NCBI GenBank assembly: GCA_902781045.1
Contig: CACZHT010000026.1
Location: 1-42,733 of the forward strand
DNA length: 42,733 nt
Reading direction: 5' to 3'
Source of the DNA: an uncultured Bacteroidales bacterium
Lineage (GTDB): Bacteria > Bacteroidota > Bacteroidia > Bacteroidales > Muribaculaceae
Part shown: positions 20,560 to 27,863 of the stretch, one piece after another
Numbering within the stretch: the first letter of the stretch is position 1
Layout of the letters: the number at the start of each line of letters is the position of its first letter
Notes under the pieces: generated by a model
The model's database searches: none
What the model saw: the letters and a program-made list of their open reading frames with translations, nothing else
What the model was told of the DNA's origin: nothing
Translations under genes and position numbers: made by a program

Positions 20560-22179
20560 ATGAAAATTTCAAGATATACTTTTGTGATGGTGCTGGCTGC
20601 GGCCATGCTCACCTCGTGCAACGACTGGCTCACCGAGGACACACCCGGCACCAACAAGCGCAGTGACTACTTTGTGAGCACCGAGACCGCCATCGAGGTG
20701 GTTAACGCCTCCTACATGCCCCTGATGTGGGAGTATGGCACCAAGTCGACCTACTACAGCGAGTGGTTTATCGGCGACATCGTCAGTGACGACGCCCTCA
20801 AGGGCGGCGGCTCGCTCAGCGACATGGCCGATGCCTACGACATGGAGAACTTCAAGACCAACGTCGACAACTCGCTGCTGCGGGGCTTCTACGAGGCACA
20901 GTGGCAGGGCATACAGCGCGCCAACCTGGCCATCGAGAGCATCGAGCCACTGGAGGTGGGCCTGGATGCCAACTTCACCGAGGCGATGAAGGCTCGCTTG
21001 CTGGCCGAGGCCCGATTCCTGCGCGCCTACTACTACTTCCGCTTGGTGCGCGTGTTCGGCGGCATGCCACTGAACGACCGCGTGATTGACAGTTCCAACA
21101 AGATCAATCACAAGCGGGCCACACAGCTCGAGACCTACGACTTCATCATCAATGACCTGCTGGCCGCACAGGAGGCACTGCCGCTCAAGAGCCGCTATGC
21201 CGCCGCCGACATGGGCCGCGTCACCCAGGGCACCTGCCAGGCCATGCTGCTCAAGGCCTACCTCTACAAGGCCGGCTTCGAGCGTCAGCAAGGCGTTGAC
21301 CCCACCGACAGTTACACCCAGGCCGCCAAGTGGGGCGAGCAGGTGGTGGCCAGCAACCAGTACTCGCTGTGCCCGGTCTATTTCGATAACTTCACCCTGG
21401 CTGGCGAGAACGGCCCCGAGTCGGTGTTTGAGATTCAGTACATCGAGGACCCGCGCAGCGACTATGGCGAGGGCGAGGGCTTCAGCCGAGGCACCTTCAC
21501 GCTGATCATGCAGCGCACCCGCTCCACCCATTGGGGCGAGTCGGGATGGGGATTCAACCACCCCACGCAGAACCTCTATGACGAGTATGAGCCGGGCGAC
21601 CTGCGCCGCGATGCCACCATCCTCGACTTCACCGACTACATGACCACGCCGGCCGAGGAAATCTATCTGGGCAACCACTACCTCAACCTCAAGTATGCCC
21701 AGATGACCGACAACAACGGCCAGCCCTATCACCTGACCCACCACTCGCGCGGTCCGTTGAACTACCGCCTGATTCGCTACAGCGACGTGTTGCTCATGCT
21801 GGCCGAGGCCTATTGCGAGCTGGGCGACCTGGGTCGCGCCAAGCCGCTGCTCAACCAGGTGCGCGACCGCGTGGGTCTGCCCGCGTTCCCCTACACCGCC
21901 ACCATCCAAGGTAAGAACGTGACCTATGCCGAGACCCAGGACGGCCTGCGCAGTGCCATTCGCCACGAGCGTCGCGTCGAGCTGGCCATGGAGGGACACC
22001 GCTGGTTTGACCTCCTGCGCTGGGGCATCGCTGCCGAGACCATGGAGGCCTACATCGCCGGCGAGACCGACGAGGCACGCTCGCACTATTCGCCCTTTGT
22101 CAAGGGCAAGCACGAGCTCATGCCCATCCCCTCGCAGCAGATTGACCTCGGTGCCGGCCCCCAGAACCCGGGATACTGA
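20560..22179 (+). CDS. SusD/RagB-type glycan-binding lipoprotein
   Basis: 539 residues. Surface lipoprotein that caps the SusC barrel and binds the glycan. Lipoprotein signal with lipobox LTSC, giving the mature start CNDWLTEDTPG. SusD-type TPR helices are clear (ARLLAEARFLRAYYYFRLVR, and VLLMLAEAYCELGDLGRAKP), as is the C-terminal RagB/SusD motif AIRHERRVELAMEGHRWFDL followed by ending MPIPSQQIDLGAGPQNPGY. Partner of the SusC at 17358. Confidence 0.95.
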   Translation: MKISRYTFVMVLAAAMLTSCNDWLTEDTPGTNKRSDYFVSTETAIEVVNASYMPLMWEYGTKSTYYSEWFIGDIVSDDALKGGGSLSDMADAYDMENFKTNVDNSLLRGFYEAQWQGIQRANLAIESIEPLEVGLDANFTEAMKARLLAEARFLRAYYYFRLVRVFGGMPLNDRVIDSSNKINHKRATQLETYDFIINDLLAAQEALPLKSRYAAADMGRVTQGTCQAMLLKAYLYKAGFERQQGVDPTDSYTQAAKWGEQVVASNQYSLCPVYFDNFTLAGENGPESVFEIQYIEDPRSDYGEGEGFSRGTFTLIMQRTRSTHWGESGWGFNHPTQNLYDEYEPGDLRRDATILDFTDYMTTPAEEIYLGNHYLNLKYAQMTDNNGQPYHLTHHSRGPLNYRLIRYSDVLLMLAEAYCELGDLGRAKPLLNQVRDRVGLPAFPYTATIQGKNVTYAETQDGLRSAIRHERRVELAMEGHRWFDLLRWGIAAETMEAYIAGETDEARSHYSPFVKGKHELMPIPSQQIDLGAGPQNPGY

Positions 22180-22485
22180 TGTCGGTCCTGAGGATTAGAT
22201 GTACATGATTGGTCACTTGACATATAGCACGCTTAAAACGGGCGACATGTTCTGGACGCTTTGCGGCCAGAACACGTCGCTGTTGCCGGTGCAGTTGGGG
22301 CGAATCAGTCAATCGCCGATTGACCCGCAGCGCGAGCAGCACATCGCGTTCAACGCCATGCAGCAGCTTTGCAACCACTACAGTTGCTGCCTAACCCCCT
22401 GTGTTGGACGAATGAAAGCGTAACTTTTAAAAAAATATTGATTTAATTAACTGTATTTGTTTCACTTTTTAAAACTTTTGTGATT
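22180..22485. other. Spacer after susD, no gene assigned
   Basis: About 300 bases. Short frames exist on both strands (plus 22199-22423, 74 codons; minus 22118-22378), but neither has a recognisable domain. A tight hairpin GTCAATCG-C-CGATTGAC sits at 22308-22324. The last 60 bases are AT-rich leader for the next gene; no good TAnnTTTG box was seen. Confidence 0.35.
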
Positions 22486-23391
22486 ATGAAAAAATTGTTT
22501 ACCCTTGCAGCCCTTTCTTTGATGGCTGCCAGTGCGGTCAACGCACAGTATGTCACTAAGGCCCTCGACGAGAACGACGAGTCGACCTTCAAGTGGGAGA
22601 ATGCCAGCAACTTCATCCTGATCAGTGTCGGCGAGGCCGAGCGCGAGGCTATGGAGGGCAAGATTCTGAAGGACTATAACATCGACGACGTGACCCGCCA
22701 TCTCTATGTTTGGGAAGGTACCTATGTGGGCGGCGATGGCAGCGGCATGAACTCGTTTGGCCAGCTCGAGGACCACATCGCTCTGACCGTGGGTAACGTG
22801 GGCTGGAGTGGCTTCGGTATGATCCAGGACGGCGGCATCGACTTCAGCATGCTCGATGACACCTATGTGTTGCACTTTGCCATGAAGGCTAAGCCCACCG
22901 ACATGACCTCGCACGGCTTCGGCTTTGCACAGGCCAAGTTCACCATCGGCCCCACGGCGTTTGTCGACGGTGCCCGCGTGCACAAGCTGCTGGGCGACAT
23001 CGAGCACAATGGCGAGTGGTACTACATCGACATCCCCTTCAGCGTGCTGCGCCAGTGTGCCGACAACAACGATGTGTTCCCCGAAGCTAAGGGTGGTGCC
23101 AGTGCCTACAACGACAACCACTTCTGGTGCCTCTCGGGCGGTGTGGCCGGCAGCGAGCTGCACATCGACAACATCTTCATCTACAAGGACTCGACCATCA
23201 CTCCTCCCGAGCCCCAGGGCAAGAAGGGTGATGTCACCGGCAACGACGTTGTGGACATTGCCGATGTCAATGCCGTGATCAACATCATGCTGGGCAAGGC
23301 CGAGAAGATTGACGCTGCCGACGTGACCGAGAACGGTGACGTGGACATCGCCGATGTCAACGCCGTGATCAACATCATGCTGGGCAAGTAA
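22486..23391 (+). CDS. Secreted beta-sandwich protein with dockerin-like repeats (SusE/F position)
   Basis: 301 residues. Signal peptide KKLFTLAALSLMAASAVNAQ, without a lipobox. Residues about 20-240 look like a single galactose-binding-type beta-sandwich (LEDHIALTVGNVGWSGFGM, YVLHFAMKAKPTDMTSHGFG, GEWYYIDIPFSVLRQC, SELHIDNIFIYKD), resembling secreted carbohydrate-binding domains; the family cannot be named with certainty. About 250-301 are two dockerin-like loops ending VDIADVNAVINIMLGK. Its place after susCD is where surface glycan-binding proteins usually sit, so a glucan-binding role is inferred, though secreted and not lipid-anchored. A GTG at 22480 is in frame; ATG 22486 is better placed. 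Confidence 0.75.
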   Translation: MKKLFTLAALSLMAASAVNAQYVTKALDENDESTFKWENASNFILISVGEAEREAMEGKILKDYNIDDVTRHLYVWEGTYVGGDGSGMNSFGQLEDHIALTVGNVGWSGFGMIQDGGIDFSMLDDTYVLHFAMKAKPTDMTSHGFGFAQAKFTIGPTAFVDGARVHKLLGDIEHNGEWYYIDIPFSVLRQCADNNDVFPEAKGGASAYNDNHFWCLSGGVAGSELHIDNIFIYKDSTITPPEPQGKKGDVTGNDVVDIADVNAVINIMLGKAEKIDAADVTENGDVDIADVNAVINIMLGK

Positions 23392-23405
23392 GAAACTGCT
23401 AACAT

Positions 23406-23450
23406 TCTAGAGGGTCTAGAGTTTCTAGACTATCTAGAAAATCTAGACCC
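23406..23450 (+). repeat. 9-base TCTAGANNN array before the second GH128-like gene
   Basis: Five perfect TCTAGA cores at exact 9-base spacing (23406, 23415, 23424, 23433, 23442) with variable triplets GGG, GTT, CTA, AAA, CCC. It ends 9 bases before the ATG. Confidence 0.9.
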
Positions 23451-23459
23451 TAACTGACA

Positions 23460-24908
23460 ATGAAGAAAACATTAATACTGATGGTGGTGGCCATCGCGGC
23501 GGTTGCCGCGGTGGCCCAGCCACCACGCAGTGCCAAGCGAGGCGTGAGCGAGAACGGCTTCAACCACGTCGAGGAGATTGACGCCCTGTCGCCCGGAGCG
23601 GGATGGTTCTACAACTGGGGCAACCTGCCCAACAGCTACATCGCCGATGTGGTGGGGCCGGGCACCGACATGGAGTTTGTACCCATGATATGGAGTGCCA
23701 ACTTCAACGAGCAGGCACTGCGCGACTATCTCACCGAGCACCCGGGCGTGAAGTATCTGCTGGGCTACAACGAGCCGAACTTCAGGAACCAGGCCAACAT
23801 GACCCCCGACAGCGCCGCCCGACTGTGGCCCATCGTCGAGCAGATTGCCCGCGACTACGACCTCAAGCTGGTGGCCCCGGCACTCAACTACAGCGGCGAG
23901 GCGCTGGCCGACGGCCGCGTCTATCAGCCCAACGACTGGATGGATGCCTTTCTGACCGCCTATCCCGAGGCACACTTCGACTACCTGGCCCTGCACTGCT
24001 ACATGAACAGCTCGGCCGCACAGTTGAGCTACGTCGAGAACTTTGCCAAACGCTATGGCAAGCAGGTGTGGCTCACTGAGTTCTGCTCGTGGGAGGGCAA
24101 CGTCGACTCGGCCACACAGAAGCGCACCATGGTGCAGAAGATTCAGGACCTGGAGCTTAGCCCCTACGTCTACCGCTATGCGTGGTTCAAGGCCAAGGGC
24201 TCGAACAGCGCCCCCTACTACCGCCTGCTCATCAACCAGAATATGCTCACCCACGAGCCGCCGCTGGGCACACTGAGCGGAGCCGGAAGAATCTATGTCA
24301 ACATGTCGTCGTTCGACACGACCTACTATTGGCGTCCGGCCCAGGTCATCCCGGCCAAGGACTACGTCTACAGCCAGGGAGTGGGCATCGAGCTGAACTC
24401 CGACAGCCAAAGCAGCCAAGTGCTGCAAATCAGCGAGTTTGATGTCTATGCCAAGGCACAATACATGCTTGAGGTGCCGGTCACGGGCAACTATGACCTC
24501 AAGTTGAGGGTGTCGAGCCGCGCGTTCCTCAACTCGCCCGAGATTCGCGTCTACTGCGACGGCGAGCAGGTGGCCGACCAGGTGCTGCCTGTCACGGGAA
24601 TGACCGAGAGCCAAGACGTGTGGAAGACCCAGCTCATCGCCGCCATACCGCTGCCGGCCGGCAAGCACCGCATCGAGTTGCGCAGCGCGCGCAGCACCAC
24701 CTGCAAGCTGGGTTGGCTGCGACTGGACCTGGCCGGTGATGTCAACGGCGACCTGGTCACCGACATCAGTGATGTCAACACCGCCATCAACGTCATGCTG
24801 GGCAAGAACCCTGCCCCCGACGTCTACTCGCAGGCCGACCAGGATGTCAACGGCACGGTCGACATCAGCGACATCAACCGCATCATCAACCTGATGCTAG
24901 GAAAATAA
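23460..24908 (+). CDS. Secreted GH128-like glycoside hydrolase with dockerin-like repeats
   Basis: 482 residues, paralogue of the protein at 15609. Signal peptide KKTLILMVVAIAAVAAVAQ. The GH128-like barrel has YLLGYNEPNFRNQANMTPDS with probable acid/base E105, WMDAF, DYLALHCYMN, and VWLTEFCSWEG with probable nucleophile E207. A CBM6/35-like domain follows (about 305-425). Instead of the tail of its paralogue, residues about 427-482 carry two dockerin-like loops (VTDISDVNTAINVMLGK and VDISDINRIINLMLGK). Likely an endo-beta-1,3-glucanase acting on the same glycan. Located 69 bases after the dockerin protein and probably in the same transcript. Confidence 0.87.
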   Translation: MKKTLILMVVAIAAVAAVAQPPRSAKRGVSENGFNHVEEIDALSPGAGWFYNWGNLPNSYIADVVGPGTDMEFVPMIWSANFNEQALRDYLTEHPGVKYLLGYNEPNFRNQANMTPDSAARLWPIVEQIARDYDLKLVAPALNYSGEALADGRVYQPNDWMDAFLTAYPEAHFDYLALHCYMNSSAAQLSYVENFAKRYGKQVWLTEFCSWEGNVDSATQKRTMVQKIQDLELSPYVYRYAWFKAKGSNSAPYYRLLINQNMLTHEPPLGTLSGAGRIYVNMSSFDTTYYWRPAQVIPAKDYVYSQGVGIELNSDSQSSQVLQISEFDVYAKAQYMLEVPVTGNYDLKLRVSSRAFLNSPEIRVYCDGEQVADQVLPVTGMTESQDVWKTQLIAAIPLPAGKHRIELRSARSTTCKLGWLRLDLAGDVNGDLVTDISDVNTAINVMLGKNPAPDVYSQADQDVNGTVDISDINRIINLMLGK

Positions 24909-24928
24909 GGACTCACCTCTAACGCAAG

Positions 24929-24973
24929 TCGAGAGTTTCTAGACCATCTAGAAATTCTAGAATATCTAGAATA
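24929..24973 (+). repeat. 9-base TCTAGANNN array before the GH3 gene
   Basis: Five units with 9-base period (24929, 24938, 24947, 24956, 24965). The last four have a perfect TCTAGA core; the first reads TCGAGA. It ends 11 bases before the ATG at 24985. Confidence 0.87.
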
Positions 24974-24984
24974 ACATTGTGACA

Positions 24985-27189
24985 ATGAAAAAACTCCTTC
25001 TCGCCGCCATGGTCGCGGCATCCATGCTTGTGGCCAGCGCGGCCACAACACCCATCTATCTCGATGAGTCGCGTCCCATCGAGCAGCGTGTCGACGACTT
25101 GTTGCCGCGACTGACGCTGGACGAGAAACTCGCCATCATCCATGCCCAGAGCAAGTTCTCGTCGGCCGGTGTGGCCAGGCTGGGCATACCCACGTTCTGG
25201 ACCGATGACGGGCCGCACGGCGTGAGACCCGACGTGTTGTGGGACGAGTGGGAGCAGGCCGGGGCCACCAACGACTCGTGCGTGGCTTTCCCGGCGCTGA
25301 CCTGCCTGGCCGCAACTTGGAACCCCGACATCGCACGGCGCTATGGCACGGCCCTGGGCGAGGAGGCTCGCTATCGTGGCAAGGACATGATTCTGGGGCC
25401 GGGGGTCAACATCTATCGCACCCCATTGAACGGACGCAACTTCGAGTACATGGGCGAGGATCCCTGCCTGGCCTCGCTGATGGTGGCACCCTACATCCGG
25501 GGACTGCAGTCGATGGGTGTGAGTGCCTGTGTCAAGCACTATGCCCTGAACAACAACGAGCACGAGCGCCACACGACCAATGTCATCGTCGACGACCGTG
25601 CACTGCACGAGATTTACCTGCCCGCATTCAAGGCCGCGGTGCAGCAGGGTGGGGCATGGGCCATCATGGGAGCCTATAACCTCTATAACAACGAGCACCT
25701 GTGCCACAACCAGAAGATGCTCAACGACATCCTCAAGCGCGACTGGCGCTTTGACGGTGTGGTGGTGAGCGACTGGGGAGGCGCGCACGACACCTGGCAG
25801 GCCATCCACAACGGGCTGGACATGGAGTTTGGCACCTGGACCGATGGCTTGAGCGAGGGTGCACGCAATGCCTACGACAACTACTATCTGGCACTGCCCT
25901 ACAAGAAGCTCCTGCAGGAGGGCAAGGTCTCGATGGCCACCCTCGACGAGAAGGTGCGCCGCGTGCTGCGCCTGATGATGCGCACCACCCTGTCCACACG
26001 GCCACGTGGTTCGATGTGCAGCGATGAGCACTACCAGACCGCACGCGACGTGGCGGCACAGGGCATCGTTCTGCTCAAGAACGACAAGGGCCTGCTGCCC
26101 ATCGACCCGGCCAAGCACCGTCGTGTGCTGGTCGTGGGCGAGAACGCCATCAAGATGATGACCGTGGGCGGAGGCAGCAGCTCGCTCAAGGCGCAACACG
26201 AGATTCTGCCGCTCGACGGACTGCGGCAGCGTCTGGAGCGCGAGGGCGTGCAGGTCGACTATGCCCGCGGCTATGTGGGCGACCCAACCGGCGAATATAA
26301 TGGTGTGACCACGGGCCAGAGCCTCAAGGACGACCGTTCGGCCGAGGCACTGCTGGCCGAGGCCGTCGACAAGGCCCGACAGGCCGACATCGTGGTGATG
26401 TTCGGCGGACTGAACAAGGCTCAGTTCCAGGACTCGGAGGGCGACGACCGCAAGGAGTATGGTTTACCCTATGGGCAAGACAAGCTCATCGAGGCTTTGG
26501 CCCAGGCCAACAAGAGCCTGGTGGTGGTCAACATCAGCGGCAACGCAGTGGCCATGCCGTGGCGAGGACAGGTGCCGGCCATCGTGCAAGGCTGGTTCCT
26601 GGGCAGCGAGGCGGGCACGTCGCTGGCCCGCGTGCTGGTGGGCGACGACAACCCGTCGGGCAAACTGCCGTTCAGCTGGTATGAGCGCCTGGAAGACTGC
26701 GCCGCGCACAGTGTGGGTGACTATCCCGGCACCAAGCGCACCGGTGAGAACATCTGGGACGAGCACTACCGCGAGGGCATCTATGTGGGCTACCGCTGGC
26801 TCGATAAGGTGAAGCGCAAGCCGGCATTCGCCTTCGGGCACGGGTTGAGCTACACCACGTTCGGCCTGAGCGATGCCCGTCTGACAGGCAACACCGCCAC
26901 CGTCACCGTCACCAACACCGGCCGCCGTGCCGGCAGCGAGGTGGTCCAGCTCTATGTCACCGACGTCAAGTGCACGGTCGACCGCCCCGCCAAGGAGCTG
27001 AAGGCGTTCAAGAAGGTGCATCTGCAGCCCGGCGAGAGCCAGGTGCTGACCTTCGACATCACGCGCGACATGCTCAGCTACTACGACTCCAACAGCGGTC
27101 AGTGGACAGCCGAGCCAGGCGACTTTATCGTCCGTCTGGGCACGGCCAGCGACCGCTTGCCCATCTCGCTCAAGTACAAGTTGCCCTGA
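24985..27189 (+). CDS. Glycoside hydrolase family 3 beta-glucosidase-type enzyme
   Basis: 734 residues with signal peptide KKLLLAAMVAASMLVASA. All three GH3 parts are present: the N-terminal barrel (TFWTDDGPHGVR; substrate-contact KHY at 184-186; nucleophile D263 in VVVSDWGG), the alpha/beta sandwich (acid/base probably E485 in DSEGDDRKEYGLP) and the C-terminal FN3-like domain (GRRAGSEVVQLYVTD). GH3 enzymes release glucose from the non-reducing ends of beta-glucan oligomers. As the last gene of the locus it would finish what the GH128 enzymes start, probably in the periplasm. A GTG at 24979 is in frame but ATG 24985 is used. No dockerin. Confidence 0.93.
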   Translation: MKKLLLAAMVAASMLVASAATTPIYLDESRPIEQRVDDLLPRLTLDEKLAIIHAQSKFSSAGVARLGIPTFWTDDGPHGVRPDVLWDEWEQAGATNDSCVAFPALTCLAATWNPDIARRYGTALGEEARYRGKDMILGPGVNIYRTPLNGRNFEYMGEDPCLASLMVAPYIRGLQSMGVSACVKHYALNNNEHERHTTNVIVDDRALHEIYLPAFKAAVQQGGAWAIMGAYNLYNNEHLCHNQKMLNDILKRDWRFDGVVVSDWGGAHDTWQAIHNGLDMEFGTWTDGLSEGARNAYDNYYLALPYKKLLQEGKVSMATLDEKVRRVLRLMMRTTLSTRPRGSMCSDEHYQTARDVAAQGIVLLKNDKGLLPIDPAKHRRVLVVGENAIKMMTVGGGSSSLKAQHEILPLDGLRQRLEREGVQVDYARGYVGDPTGEYNGVTTGQSLKDDRSAEALLAEAVDKARQADIVVMFGGLNKAQFQDSEGDDRKEYGLPYGQDKLIEALAQANKSLVVVNISGNAVAMPWRGQVPAIVQGWFLGSEAGTSLARVLVGDDNPSGKLPFSWYERLEDCAAHSVGDYPGTKRTGENIWDEHYREGIYVGYRWLDKVKRKPAFAFGHGLSYTTFGLSDARLTGNTATVTVTNTGRRAGSEVVQLYVTDVKCTVDRPAKELKAFKKVHLQPGESQVLTFDITRDMLSYYDSNSGQWTAEPGDFIVRLGTASDRLPISLKYKLP

Positions 27190-27575
27190 CGGCTGGCTCG
27201 CGCCAGCGGCACAGCCGAGGGCGAGGCCAGCTGCACCGCCACCGGCCTGACGTGCCGCTGGGACAACAATGGCGCATGGGCAGGCGCGCATTCTTCTATC
27301 GCACCAATGCCGAGGGCTATGAGCGATTCTTCAACCACCGCATTGGCATCCAGGTTTACTACACCGCGCAGGGTGTGAAGAATGCGTCAGACATTGTCTA
27401 TCTGGAGGTGTTCCCGCAGAGTGGCATCGCCCAGACGAGCAGCGCCAAGGTTGTCGCCAGCCAGCGCTACTACAACGTCACCGGCCAGCAGAGCGACAAG
27501 CCCTTTGCCGGCATGAACATTGTCGTGCGCACCTACACCGACGGCACCACCAGCACCAGCAAGGCTATCTACTGA
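27190..27575 (+). pseudogene. Broken 3' end of a secreted protein gene
   Basis: Directly after the GH3 stop the same frame reads like protein for about 30 codons (TAEGEASCTATGLTCRWDNN), then the coding look moves to another frame from about 27285 (FFYRTNAEGYERFFNHRIGI, VYYTAQGVKNASDIVYLEVF) and runs to a stop at 27573-27575. The end YYNVTGQQSDKPFAGMNIVV matches the tail of the GH128-like protein at 15609 (YYNLQGQRTGRPQQGFTIVV). No start codon or signal peptide fits. This looks like the C-terminal remnant of a lost secreted enzyme of the locus, with at least one frameshift. Confidence 0.65.
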
Positions 27576-27595
27576 TTCATAATTCATAATTTATA
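27575..27595 (+). repeat. 7-base ATTCATA array after the GH3 remnant
   Basis: Three units, ATTCATA, ATTCATA and ATTTATA, with exact 7-base period, start at the last base of the remnant's stop codon and run into the terminator. Confidence 0.6.
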
Positions 27596-27634
27596 ATGTC
27601 TGCCGCGGCGCGTGTCGCGGCAGACATTGCATTT
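27595..27634 (+). terminator. Terminator at the end of the glucan locus
   Basis: A perfect 13-base stem (AATGTCTGCCGCG with 27616-27628) and 8-base loop, followed by GCATTTTG. Strong hairpin; the T tract is short. Confidence 0.75.
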
Positions 27635-27863
27635 TGTCGACCCGCCTTGACTTTGGCACGAGTTTTGTAATAGCGTGGGGTGACAATGTGCTTTTGTGTG
27701 CTTGAAACCATAGTTATGGGCTGCGCAAGGGCATGGATTGACGGTCAGAGGCAATAAAAAAGGTTAAACACATGTGCCGTTTGCCCGAAAATACCGACCT
27801 TTGCACGCCATAAAGTGATGGACAAGATTTTTGGGTTAATTTACACTTAACTTGAAGCGAAAA
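27629..27863 (+). other. Leader region of the second TonB receptor operon
   Basis: Non-coding. GACCTTTG near 27789-27796 is a one-mismatch version of the -7 box. No other feature seen. Confidence 0.35.

Noticed and set aside
18894..20657. Long antisense open frame (587 codons) opposite susC
   Set aside because: It mirrors the GC-rich codon bias of susC, has no domain, and similar antisense frames lie opposite almost every gene here (for example 20569-22113, 28587-30842 and 38958-41045).
22118..22378. Minus-strand frame containing TNHVHLIL, reminiscent of the NHVHLL motif of Y1/RAYT transposases
   Set aside because: Nothing else of the Y1 fold is present: no catalytic tyrosine region and no matching N-terminal part. 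The motif match is too short.
10290..24973. Nonamer arrays read as CRISPR
   Set aside because: Units are 9 bases with 3-base gaps, far shorter than CRISPR repeats and spacers, and no cas gene is present.
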